Below, in pieces: positions 56,588 through 64,000 of a DNA stretch of 64,000 nt. This stretch comes from Hominilimicola fabiformis (lineage in GTDB: Bacteria; Bacillota; Clostridia; UBA1381): the NCBI RefSeq assembly GCF_020687385.1, contig NZ_JAJEQM010000004.1:124001-188000 (forward strand), given 5' to 3'. The notes below the pieces were generated by a model. The model was not told the DNA's origin. It worked only from the letters and a program-made list of their open reading frames with translations, and made no database searches. A program made the position numbers and the translations under genes. Numbering within the stretch: the stretch's first letter is position 1; every line of letters begins with the position of its first letter.

Positions 56588-56628
56588 ATTGCAATAGTAT
56601 TGCAATTTGTGATTTGATGTGTTATAAT
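56588..56628 (+). promoter_or_regulatory. Sel1/J-domain operon promoter with overlapping palindromic operator
   Basis: TTGCAA (56600-56605), a 17-base spacer and TATAAT (56623-56628) form the promoter. The perfect palindrome ATTGCAATA-G-TATTGCAAT (56588-56606) covers the -35 box, the position expected for repression. The adjacent divergent ribbon-helix-helix protein is the obvious candidate to bind it. The remainder of 56515-56729 is AT-rich. Confidence 0.75.
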
Positions 56629-56729
56629 CGAAATAACAAAAATAGACATTATTTTTAATGAAAATATAATTCTGTTTTAGTATGATAAATAGAAGATTAA
56701 AATTAATAATTAATAAAGGAGGAGTTAAT

Positions 56730-57266
56730 ATGGGATTGTTTTCGGAATTATTTTCTAATATAGTATCTGACATTCTTATAAATTCGTATATATCAGCGAT
56801 TAATTATGAGGAAGATGAGAATAGCTTTGATGAGAATAACATCAATGAAGATTTTGGTTTAAGTGAAGAGGATACAAAGTATTTTCAACAACGTATGCTA
56901 AAAGGTATGGAAAATATAAGAAAGACTCAAGAAATGCGACGTGATCAGTTAGAATATGCTATGAAAAAAATAGATGATGGAGATGTGGAAACTGGTTTGG
57001 CTGAAATTCGTGATTTATCAAGGCAAAACTATGGACTGGCACAATATGCTTTGGGCTATTTTTATTTGAATGGAAAATATGTAGAAAAAGATTATTTTTA
57101 TGCATTGTATTTTTTAACACAAGCAGATAAGAAAAATGTGCTTTGTGCAACGGAATTGTTAGCAAATTGCTTTGAAAATGGAATTGGAGTTGCAGCTAAT
57201 CCTGAGAGAGCAAAAATATTGAGGAAAAAAATAAAAGAATTGGAAGAACTAAATAATCAAATATGA
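56730..57266 (+). CDS. Sel1-like repeat protein
   Basis: The ATG at 56730 follows AAAGGAGGAG. The 178 residues start with GLFSELFSNIVSDILINSYI, an amphipathic helix, then an acidic stretch (NYEEDENSFDENNINEDFG), a helical linker, and two Sel1/TPR-type repeats (about residues 90-165: GLAQYALGYFYLNGKYVEKD and CATELLANCFENGIGVAANP). Such repeats mediate protein contacts. It is the first of three genes (Sel1, small zinc-ribbon-like, ankyrin/J-domain) transcribed together from a palindrome-controlled promoter. The set looks like an adaptor-chaperone module, but no function is known to me. Confidence 0.8.
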   Translation: MGLFSELFSNIVSDILINSYISAINYEEDENSFDENNINEDFGLSEEDTKYFQQRMLKGMENIRKTQEMRRDQLEYAMKKIDDGDVETGLAEIRDLSRQNYGLAQYALGYFYLNGKYVEKDYFYALYFLTQADKKNVLCATELLANCFENGIGVAANPERAKILRKKIKELEELNNQI

Positions 57267-57289
57267 TCATATAAGGAGGAGGAAAAATC

Positions 57290-57565
57290 ATGAAAATTTT
57301 TACAGGCGGCGGACTTATTGGTTGGTTAGCTAAAGCAAGAGAAGAAAAAATTATGGATGAATATAGAAAGGCTTGTGCACGTGAATGGGTTGACAGTTTT
57401 AATAGACCTAGAAGCTTTGGTGGTGGGTCGCATGGTTGGGAATGTCAGTTCTGTGGAAAAAGATTGAAATCTTATAGTGGTGAAAGAACTGAACGTCCAA
57501 GTGTAAAATTGGCAGGAGGATGCAAAAATTCACCATATGGTATGCATTCATGGATTGAATTTTAA
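57290..57565 (+). CDS. Small zinc-ribbon-like protein of unknown function
   Basis: The 91-residue protein follows AAGGAGGAGG. The first part (IFTGGGLIGWLAKAREEKIM) is short and partly hydrophobic; a Gly-rich turn leads to WECQFCGKRLKSYSGERTE and then GGCKNSPYGMHSWIEF. Two CxxC cysteines plus Cys and His at the end could hold one zinc ion. It sits 23 bases after the Sel1 gene. A terminator-like hairpin at 57576-57614 separates it from the J-domain gene, which may lower but not stop that gene's expression. The family is not recognised. Confidence 0.75.
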   Translation: MKIFTGGGLIGWLAKAREEKIMDEYRKACAREWVDSFNRPRSFGGGSHGWECQFCGKRLKSYSGERTERPSVKLAGGCKNSPYGMHSWIEF

Positions 57566-57575
57566 TATAACTGAC

Positions 57576-57614
57576 AAATGACCGTATATAAAAGTACGGT
57601 CATTTACTTTTTTA
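57576..57614 (+). terminator. Hairpin between the zinc-ribbon and J-domain genes
   Basis: AATGACCGTA pairs with TACGGTCATT around an eight-base loop, followed by TACTTTTTTATTT. Confidence 0.75.
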
Positions 57615-57637
57615 TTTGTAACAGAGGAGAAAATTAT

Positions 57638-59602
57638 ATGCAAAAATCATTTTTGTCTGAAATAAAAGAAATACCGCACACCTATACAAAAATAAATTTT
57701 GACACAAGTAAGATTAAAAATATAGATAATATATATGAGGCTTACGAAATTCCACGCAGTGAAAAAATTGTTGCATTTATTAAAAGTTCAATAATCTTAG
57801 CACCATTATCGTTAGGTGGTAACATTATTACGGACTGTGCTATTTATCACCATCCGAGTCATGATGATTGGGCAGAAGTAAATAGGGTACCGTTTTCGGA
57901 GTTATGTCGTTATGTTATATTGCAAAAAAATGATATGGCAGAAGTGGTAATGGTAAATTCCGAGGAAGCAAGAATTATGAGGGGAGATACTGTTTTCGGT
58001 GTCAATAAAGCAGGAATTGAACTTATTGATTTTATGAAAAAGATGCAGTCAATTCTCATAAGAAAATATACTTGGGCAAAAGAACAGAATGACAATGAAT
58101 ATTATGAAATTGTATTAGTGTCTGCACAAGGGATAAAATGTGGAGATTTGCCCGAAGAATTAGATGCAGCTTTAAATGAACTTCAAAAAAATAAAAGATT
58201 GAAGAAAAAAATAATATTTTTAAGAGCAGAGGAAAAATTCAGAATGTCAAATCAAGCTGAATTTAAGACATTTGTTTCTAATATAGAAGATACTGCTATT
58301 CGGAATATGGTTGAGAATAATATACAGACATATATAAAATCATTTATCAGTGATTTATCAAATGTTGAAGTGGAAATGAATTTAGAGTATTTACAAAAAG
58401 TACATGATAATATTCTAAATCAAAATGCATTATCAAAGGATTACAATTTGATTCTTGCATACATAAATATAAGGTTAAGAAATGATGAAATGTATGAAGA
58501 TAATATTTTAAAGGACTTTGATATAGGAACAAGACGTAATCTTGATTTTTTCAAAGGAAAGTATTACAATGCTCAAATGAAACTTGTGTATGAGGATATT
58601 GAAGAAGGTATTACACCGCCTGAGGAATGTTGGGATTGGACAGACAGCATTGGCTTAACACCTTTACATTATGCAATTATTTTAAATCAAACGGATGTAA
58701 TTGTAGATTTTTTAAGAGATAAATTATGGACGATAAGTGATGATACGGATAGATTGTATGATTATAGTACGGTAGCTTTTTATTTATCTGTGAGTTACAG
58801 ACAAGACATTTGTTTACTGACAACAGAAACCTTGATAAAAAAGAAAAAATATGTTGACGAATTAAAGAAAGAGTGTGAAGATAAAAGAAATCAAGCAAAA
58901 TCAATCGTGGACTACACCAACAAGTTACAAAGAGAACTTAGAATTGCTTATGAAGAAAGAGATTATGGGGCAGTACAAAATTTAAGAGTCAATATTGAAA
59001 CTTTGACTGAACAGTCTAAAAATTTAAGAGAAGAAATAAAGGATTTGCAGATAGAATATAATGAATTAGAATTTGAAATAAAAGATGAATTGAACGATAA
59101 GATTAACAGTGTAGATTTGTATATTCGAGAGTTGGAAAAAAGTGATGATGAATTTGTTAGCTTAATATTAGCTGTTTTTAAGAACAACGAATTGTTATAC
59201 CATATACTTAGTGACAGCACGAATGATGTATTGCTATATATTTATCAATCTTTTTTGTTTGTCGTACCGAATGATATAAGATTAAATTTAATGTACTATG
59301 ATAATCCGTTTGGAGAAGTAAAGAAAAATAAGCAAACTAAATCTGAGTATAAATATTCTAAAAGGAATACCAAAAGCAATAGTAATAATACAAACAGATA
59401 TACTTGTACATTAAATGTGGACAGACCTTATGGCAGTAGTTGGTTTTCTCCTCAAGCACATAGTGATGAAAATATATTGAATGCAGAGTATCGAAAACTT
59501 GCAAAACAATATCATCCTGACTTGTGTAAACAAAATGATGCAAAGGAAATATTTCAAGAAATTACAAATGAAAAAAATAATATATTAAATAATATAGGAT
59601 AA
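57638..59602 (+). CDS. Large protein with ankyrin repeat, coiled coil and C-terminal J-domain
   Basis: The ATG at 57638 follows AGAGGAGA. The 654 residues have an unassigned N-terminal domain (about 1-190, with IKSSIILAPLSLGGNIITDC and AEVVMVNSEEARIMRGDTVFG), a helical region, one ankyrin-like repeat (SIGLTPLHYAIILNQTDVIV, about 345-370), a long charged coiled coil (about 410-510) and a C-terminal J-domain with the HPD motif (EYRKLAKQYHPDLCKQNDAK, about 620-645). J-domains stimulate the ATPase of Hsp70. A J-domain at the very end of such a multidomain protein on mobile DNA is uncommon and suggests that DnaK is recruited to a bound target. The two genes before it are probable partners. DNA is AT-rich. 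Confidence 0.82.
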   Translation: MQKSFLSEIKEIPHTYTKINFDTSKIKNIDNIYEAYEIPRSEKIVAFIKSSIILAPLSLGGNIITDCAIYHHPSHDDWAEVNRVPFSELCRYVILQKNDMAEVVMVNSEEARIMRGDTVFGVNKAGIELIDFMKKMQSILIRKYTWAKEQNDNEYYEIVLVSAQGIKCGDLPEELDAALNELQKNKRLKKKIIFLRAEEKFRMSNQAEFKTFVSNIEDTAIRNMVENNIQTYIKSFISDLSNVEVEMNLEYLQKVHDNILNQNALSKDYNLILAYINIRLRNDEMYEDNILKDFDIGTRRNLDFFKGKYYNAQMKLVYEDIEEGITPPEECWDWTDSIGLTPLHYAIILNQTDVIVDFLRDKLWTISDDTDRLYDYSTVAFYLSVSYRQDICLLTTETLIKKKKYVDELKKECEDKRNQAKSIVDYTNKLQRELRIAYEERDYGAVQNLRVNIETLTEQSKNLREEIKDLQIEYNELEFEIKDELNDKINSVDLYIRELEKSDDEFVSLILAVFKNNELLYHILSDSTNDVLLYIYQSFLFVVPNDIRLNLMYYDNPFGEVKKNKQTKSEYKYSKRNTKSNSNNTNRYTCTLNVDRPYGSSWFSPQAHSDENILNAEYRKLAKQYHPDLCKQNDAKEIFQEITNEKNNILNNIG

Positions 59603-59608
59603 CTATGA

Positions 59609-59640
59609 ACACTGAAAGTTAATACTTTCGGTGTTTTTTT
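59609..59640 (+). terminator. Terminator of the J-domain gene
   Basis: ACACTGAAAGT pairs with ACTTTCGGTGT (one G-T pair) with a four-base loop and seven T residues. Confidence 0.9.
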
Positions 59641-59655
59641 ATTGGAGGCGAAGTT

Positions 59656-60210
59656 ATGAAGAATTACAAATTTGGATATGCGAGAGTATCAACTGAGGAG
59701 CAGGTACTTGACAGACAGATTGATATGTTATCGGAGTATGGTGTTAATCAGATATACAGTGAGAAGATGACTGGCACAAAACGTAATCGTCCGGAGCTTG
59801 AGAAAATGCTTGACAGATTATCGGAGGGAGATACTGTTGTGATAGAATCACTTTCAAGGTTAGGTCGTTCGACAAAAGATTTGATTGAACTTATGGAGTT
59901 ATTCAATAAGAAGAAAGTCAATCTTGTTTCACTTAAAGAAAACATAGACACAACTACGGCAACCGGTAAGCTATTGTTTACATTAATAAGTGCTATAAGT
60001 CAATTTGAGCGTGACTGTATTGCAGACAGAACAAGAGAAGGACTTTCCGCCGCTCGTGCGAGAGGGCGAAAAGGCGGCAGACCGCCGATAAGCAGTGAAT
60101 TGATTGACAAGGCAAAAAGACTGTACGATACAAAAGAATATACCATGTCCGAAATTGAAGAACTTACCGGAGTAAAACGTGCTACTTTATACCGGCATTT
60201 GAAAAAGTAA
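59656..60210 (+). CDS. Serine recombinase (resolvase/invertase)
   Basis: The 184 residues fit small serine recombinases of the Pin/Tn3-resolvase type. The catalytic Ser lies in FGYARVSTEEQVLDRQ, followed by EKMTGTKRNRPELEKMLDRL, VIESLSRLGRSTKDLIEL and the E-helix segment GKLLFTLISAISQFERDCI. The C-terminal helix-turn-helix is YTMSEIEELTGVKRATLYRH. It cuts and rejoins DNA through a phosphoserine link to resolve, invert or integrate DNA. GGAGGCG precedes the ATG. Direct repeats begin about 30 bases after the stop and could be its crossover sites. Base composition is less AT-rich than its neighbours, so it may have a different origin. Confidence 0.93.
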   Translation: MKNYKFGYARVSTEEQVLDRQIDMLSEYGVNQIYSEKMTGTKRNRPELEKMLDRLSEGDTVVIESLSRLGRSTKDLIELMELFNKKKVNLVSLKENIDTTTATGKLLFTLISAISQFERDCIADRTREGLSAARARGRKGGRPPISSELIDKAKRLYDTKEYTMSEIEELTGVKRATLYRHLKK

Positions 60211-60240
60211 AAATGGGTATGATATTTTCATAAAGGTAGG

Positions 60241-60309
60241 TTTTTGAGATATTGATTTTGAGATGAGTTTTGATACGGAATTAAAGGTTTTGAGATGGAT
60301 TTATGATAC
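60241..60309 (+). repeat. Direct repeats downstream of the serine recombinase
   Basis: TTTTGAGATGAGTTTTGATAC (60256-60276) and TTTTGAGATGGATTTATGATAC (60288-60309) are diverged copies; TTTTTGAGAT also occurs at 60241. They could be resolvase subsites, but no dyad core is obvious. Between here and 60387 the DNA is AT-rich with repeated ATTAATCAA and TTGATT words and no gene. Confidence 0.5.
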
Positions 60310-60387
60310 AATTTCAAAATGTTTCAAAAACGATGGTTTTATATATGACTATTAATCAAGTCATTAATCAACAAAATGATTGATGAT

Positions 60388-60416
60388 TTGATTTTTGATT
60401 GATGGAATGATATAAT
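60388..60416 (+). promoter_or_regulatory. Promoter of the broken Fic gene
   Basis: TTGATT (60388-60393), a 17-base spacer and TATAAT (60411-60416), flanked by TTGATT and AATCAA words that form an imperfect inverted repeat. Confidence 0.7.
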
Positions 60417-60435
60417 CAAATCAAGAGGTGAGAGC

Positions 60436-60723
60436 ATTGACAAACAACCGTCGTTTGAAATAAATAAATGTATCATGGCAGATGTAATAGAGATTGCGGA
60501 GCTTGTAGGCAGAGCAAGTGTTACAGATAAAATATCGATGAATTCTACACCGCAACAAACAGAATACAAACCAATATATTCATCACTTGCGATAGAACAA
60601 AATACTCTTGATATCTATTTTTGTCGGATAAATATATACGATAACAAAAGAAAGGTGTATAAATATGAATTTAGAAGAAGTTTTTCCGAGGGCATCTATA
60701 GAAGAAAAGGAATATACAATTGA
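60436..60723 (+). pseudogene. Truncated Fic-family protein (N-terminal domain only)
   Basis: From an ATT at 60436, five bases after AGAGGTG, the frame reads DKQPSFEINKCIMADVIEIA, ELVGRASV and YSSLAIEQNTLD. These match the start and the SSLAIEQNTL signature of the N-terminal domain of Fic proteins (usual form KPPFEIT...EIAELVGR...RIRTIHSSLAIEQNTL). After that point the similarity stops (IYFCRINIYDNKRKVYKYEF) and the HPFxxGNGR catalytic core is absent. An ATG at 60475 could start a shorter form. The tail overlaps the next gene in another frame. Fic enzymes transfer AMP or related groups to proteins, often as toxins; this copy has lost activity. Confidence 0.7.
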
Positions 60724-62011
60724 AAAGATAGAAAGATTGTTGGGGGATAATAATGAGGTATTGTTAAATTATGATAATGGTGATTACCTAGATGATATAG
60801 AACATATTTTCGAAATTATAAAAAATACTGTATCAATAGTATTAAAAATAGCAATGAGACCATTTATGTTTAAACATAAAGTTAAAAGCGTCAAAGAATT
60901 ATTAGATTTGTATCATTATGATTTTAAAATATTAGAAATCATAACATTATTTAAAACACTTGACGATATGAAAGATCAATTTACACAAACATCTGTATAC
61001 AGCATCATAAATAATTATGAACAACAGTATCAAAGGAATAGCGATGTGAAAATTGATGCAAAAGAAAAACGTATAAAAAAATTACATAAAGAAAATAAAA
61101 GTCGTAATGATGAACATCTTAAATATTTTGGTTATTCAAATGAAATGGAAATGAAAGAAAAGGTGAAAGATATTGATTATTATAATTTTCTTTTAGATAA
61201 TAAAAAAATAGGGAATTTTTTGTATTATGATACAAAAGCGATTAATAAAGATATGATAGAGACTTTTATTAAAGGTTATGATGAAATAGAAAAAGAGGCA
61301 GATATTAATAGATTTAAATTAGACTTTTTTCTGGAGAGAGATTCCAAGATAAATATTATGGCTGCTTGGGCATTTGCTATTGCTAATTTAAAAAATGTAG
61401 ATGAAACTGTAATAAGTAGCAGAAAAAACGATGTGAAAAAATTGCATTGTTATAATCCTTTAAAAAATGAACTTGATATTTTATATTATTCACACCAAAT
61501 TGAAGATAAAGCGTGCAAAGATGTTTATCAAGTCTTTTTTGATGTAAAAGGTAGAACTATTGAAACTGGACTTTATATTGGCGAAGACATAAATAAAGTA
61601 ATATCTAACCCACTATTAAATATACTCAAGTTGAATGATATAGTTTTTGGACTTGAAAAAATTTGCAAATTATGGGGGTTAGGGTTTGAAAAAATAAACG
61701 AAACAATACAATGGATAAATGAATTAGATGTAATTTCAGAATACACAAAATGCTGTGTATCAATTATCTTTGCAAATATGTTTATAAATAACAAATTTAA
61801 TATAAATGCGAAATATAAAAAAAGAGAATGCAACTATTTGAACAGAGAAATTTCTGAGTATATAGATGAGATTATGTATAGTAATAGCTCTTGCGAATAT
61901 TTTGATAAATCTTTTGGATATATGAAAGATGGAGAATATCATATGATAAAAAGAATGCAGAACTATCGATCTGTGATAAAATACCTAAATAGGATATATG
62001 TAAATAAGTGA
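60665..62011 (+). CDS. Unrecognised 448-aa AT-rich protein
   Basis: The ATG follows AAAGGTG by eight bases. The protein is rich in Lys, Asn, Ile, Asp and Glu, as expected from very AT-rich DNA. It appears mostly alpha-helical, with a charged stretch (KEKRIKKLHKENKSRNDEHL) near residue 140. No P-loop, nuclease, HEPN or membrane motif is seen. A central part (HCYNPLKNELDILYYSHQIE, VYQVFFDVKGRTIETGLYIG) looks like a beta-rich core. It occupies the place where the rest of the Fic gene should be, and its gene ends in its own terminator. As a long intact cargo gene among defence genes it is a candidate unknown defence or element-specific protein. Confidence 0.8.
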   Translation: MNLEEVFPRASIEEKEYTIEKIERLLGDNNEVLLNYDNGDYLDDIEHIFEIIKNTVSIVLKIAMRPFMFKHKVKSVKELLDLYHYDFKILEIITLFKTLDDMKDQFTQTSVYSIINNYEQQYQRNSDVKIDAKEKRIKKLHKENKSRNDEHLKYFGYSNEMEMKEKVKDIDYYNFLLDNKKIGNFLYYDTKAINKDMIETFIKGYDEIEKEADINRFKLDFFLERDSKINIMAAWAFAIANLKNVDETVISSRKNDVKKLHCYNPLKNELDILYYSHQIEDKACKDVYQVFFDVKGRTIETGLYIGEDINKVISNPLLNILKLNDIVFGLEKICKLWGLGFEKINETIQWINELDVISEYTKCCVSIIFANMFINNKFNINAKYKKRECNYLNREISEYIDEIMYSNSSCEYFDKSFGYMKDGEYHMIKRMQNYRSVIKYLNRIYVNK

Positions 62012-62079
62012 TTATTTGTATAGTTTTAAATAAAATGCATTTTTATACCCTTAAAAATGAAGTGTTTCAATGATATTAT

Positions 62080-62110
62080 AATGGCAGGATATGAGTCCTG
62101 CCATTTTCAT
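62080..62110 (+). terminator. Terminator of the 448-aa gene
   Basis: AATGGCAGGA pairs with TCCTGCCATT, followed by TTCATTTG, which is a weak T run. Confidence 0.75.
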
Positions 62111-62165
62111 TTGTTGAAAATAAGGTCAATTATCCTTATATTAAATATTTAAGGAGGCAGTTAAA

Positions 62166-63920
62166 ATGCAAGATGAAAAACTAAATAATAATCAAAATGT
62201 TATGACAGATAAAAATGGACGTTACATTATTAAATCGTCATTGGAGAGGCAAAGTGAGTTTGGAAAAGACAAAGTCACTATGGATGAAACAACTAAATCA
62301 AAGAAAACTGTAACAAATTTGGCAGACTGTGCAATTAAGAAGAACGACAAGCATGACGGGTTACAACGTGACGCTGACGGCAGAATAATCATAAAGTCAT
62401 CCGGGGCAATCAGAGAGGATGTTAAGTCGAATCAAAAAGATGCAATTTCAGAATCCACTAAGCAGTTGTTCGAACTGTTGGGCGATTTTGAGAAATCAGA
62501 AAAATCACATTCCGAGAAGTCAAAAACTAAACACAAAAGCTCCAAACGCTTTAAAGACAAATCATTAAAACGTAGGAAAATTAAGCAAATTGCACGCAAG
62601 GTTGAAATGTTGAAAGAGGAGGCTTTAAAGGGTGCCAGTCCGAACGTTTCATCAATTATAAGTGAACTATTTAGCGCGAGTAATTTTATTGCAAGCTGTC
62701 AAGATGAAATATACTATTACGACAAGGCACATGGGTGCTTTGTAAAACGTGTAGCATCATATGTTAAGCGTGATCTGATGAATCAATTTTCTAATGACGA
62801 AAGGCTTGTTGTTTCGGCTGATAATGTAAATAAAGCCTACAAACATCTGCTGTTGAACCCTGATATTCAACGAGACTTAACGCAAATGATAAATTTGCCG
62901 CTGATTAATTGTGAGAACGGTGTATACAACTTGGAAACGGGTGAGCTTGAAAAACACTCTCCGCAGTTTGGATTTACATCATACATTCAAGCAAAATATG
63001 ATAAAAACGCTAAAGGCAAAGTATTCAAGCGATTTTTAAAAGATATTACAGCAGGTAATAAAGATAGCATTCAATTCTTGCAGGAAGTGATCGGCTACCT
63101 ACTTTCAACATACGTTTGGGCGAAAAAGGCATTTATCTTCTATGGTGTACCGAATTCAGGAAAATCTGTACTTCTAAATGTAATAGGTAAAATTATTGGA
63201 AAGGAAAATGTGAGCAATGTCGCTTTACAACAATTATCAGATTCATGCCATGTTGCACAATTAAAGGACGCAACAGTGAATATCGCATCAGATTTACCGC
63301 AAGCACCTATTAAGGATATCGGAGTTTTTAAGAGTGTTGTATCAAGCTTGGATGTCATAGAGACCAAGGAATTGTACAAAAATCCAACCAGTCAGCCATG
63401 TTATTGCAAGCTTGCATTTGGAACAAATCAATTTGTACCTCTTAATCGACTTGATGCCAACAATGCTGCAGCATTTTTTGAACGACTTATTATTGTTCCG
63501 TTCACAAAATCAATTCCGGAAGGACAAAGAAATTTAAACATTGCCGAAGAACTTTTCGAAGAACGTGATTATATTTTAACGTGGGCAATCAAAGGTTTAA
63601 AACGTTTGGTTGAAAACAACTTTGTATTTAGTTTGACTAAAGAGTCGAAAGCTGTTTTGTTATTGTATAAATCACGTTATTGCCCAGAACAAGTGTTTTT
63701 TGAAAAATATCTTGAATTTAAGGAAGATTCACTTATATCAAGAGTAGAAGTGCAAAAGCGTTATGAGGAATTCGCATACAAAAGGAACGTAAACGTTAAG
63801 TCGCATGACATACTGAACTATATAACGTTGAACTATTCACAGGTCAAGTTAGAACGTAAACGAATTAACGGTTCTAAAAATCCGATTGCTGCTTATGAAG
63901 GTTTAGCTTTTACAAAGTAA
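62166..63920 (+). CDS. D5/P4-type SF3 helicase without primase domain
   Basis: The 584-residue protein follows AAGGAGG. Its first ~150 residues are charged and look disordered, with two copies of a D-(K/A)-(N/D)-G-R-x-I-I-K-S-S motif (residues about 16 and 75). A D5_N-type region follows (PLINCENGVYNLETGELEKH). The helicase core has Walker A YGVPNSGKSVLLNVIGK, a B-type strand TVNIASDLPQAP, the SF3 motif C LAFGTNQFVPLN and the arginine-finger region AAFFERLIIVPF. A winged-helix end is plausible. Such proteins open origins for phage or satellite replication. The catalytic primase half of P4 alpha-type proteins is missing, so a primase must come from elsewhere. It suggests the element can replicate. 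Confidence 0.9.
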   Translation: MQDEKLNNNQNVMTDKNGRYIIKSSLERQSEFGKDKVTMDETTKSKKTVTNLADCAIKKNDKHDGLQRDADGRIIIKSSGAIREDVKSNQKDAISESTKQLFELLGDFEKSEKSHSEKSKTKHKSSKRFKDKSLKRRKIKQIARKVEMLKEEALKGASPNVSSIISELFSASNFIASCQDEIYYYDKAHGCFVKRVASYVKRDLMNQFSNDERLVVSADNVNKAYKHLLLNPDIQRDLTQMINLPLINCENGVYNLETGELEKHSPQFGFTSYIQAKYDKNAKGKVFKRFLKDITAGNKDSIQFLQEVIGYLLSTYVWAKKAFIFYGVPNSGKSVLLNVIGKIIGKENVSNVALQQLSDSCHVAQLKDATVNIASDLPQAPIKDIGVFKSVVSSLDVIETKELYKNPTSQPCYCKLAFGTNQFVPLNRLDANNAAAFFERLIIVPFTKSIPEGQRNLNIAEELFEERDYILTWAIKGLKRLVENNFVFSLTKESKAVLLLYKSRYCPEQVFFEKYLEFKEDSLISRVEVQKRYEEFAYKRNVNVKSHDILNYITLNYSQVKLERKRINGSKNPIAAYEGLAFTK

Positions 63921-64000
63921 AACTTGTGCCGCTGTGCCGAAATTTTTCACAAAAGTTTTTTATAATATATCTATATTATATCATATTTTAAAAAATTTTT
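63921..64000. other. Extremely AT-rich end of window
   Basis: The last 80 bases after the SF3 helicase stop contain long A/T tracts (TATAATATATCTATATTATA). This could be a terminator region or a melting element of an origin, but the window ends here. Confidence 0.3.

Noticed and set aside
56317-57266. Type II toxin-antitoxin pair with the ribbon-helix-helix protein
   Set aside because: The nearest genes are divergent or much larger than usual toxins and show no toxin motif.

Overview
The window looks like chromosomal DNA from a low-GC, Gram-positive anaerobe of the class Clostridia, probably a plant-polysaccharide-degrading gut bacterium. The evidence is S-layer-homology (SLH) surface proteins, AGGAGG-type ribosome binding sites, clean TTGACA-N17-TATAAT promoters, MBG/YDG and InlB-type surface repeats, and arabinose-active glycosidases (two GH51, one GH43). 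Monoglobus-like or other Oscillospirales relatives would fit, but the species cannot be fixed from sequence alone.

Bases 1-15.5 kb hold two giant SLH-anchored proteins built from ~300-residue compound repeats; the first is cut by the window edge, and the second (3,443 aa) also carries a dockerin-like module. Then come tRNA-Leu, a MarR regulator with a membrane protein behind a palindromic operator, a copper-amine-oxidase-N-domain protein, an SH3/NlpC-P60 wall hydrolase, comEC and holA. A surface GH51 arabinofuranosidase with SLH anchors, a cytoplasmic GH43 and a GH3 NagZ-type lipoprotein follow (23-29.5 kb). Next are an EAL protein with a degenerate GGDEF, an orphan sugar-binding lipoprotein, five tRNAs (Val, Asp, Phe, Gly, Cys), a transglutaminase-like exported protein, a four-copy 118-bp tandem repeat, dusB, guaB, a membrane pyrophosphatase and a cytoplasmic GH51 (33-43 kb). 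From 43 to 48 kb there is a group of exported SH3, repeat and transglutaminase proteins and a decayed duplicate of one promoter/start region.

From about 48.2 kb to the right edge the content changes to accessory, mostly very AT-rich DNA: a Gabija-like pair (OLD/TOPRIM nuclease and UvrD helicase); an Abi_2/HEPN protein followed at once by a strong promoter and a short structured RNA; a DUF960 / amidoligase / class II glutamine amidotransferase cassette; a ribbon-helix-helix regulator divergent from a Sel1 / zinc-ribbon / ankyrin-J-domain operon; a serine recombinase; a broken Fic gene; an unrecognised 448-aa protein; and a D5-type SF3 helicase. This is most simply read as a defence and metabolite-modification cargo inside, or beside, an integrative element.

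The items most worth a second look are the Abi_2 gene with its adjacent small RNA and apparent non-AUG start, the amidoligase cassette, the Sel1/J-domain operon with its palindromic operator, and a hairpin-rich intergenic region at 40.29-40.43 kb.
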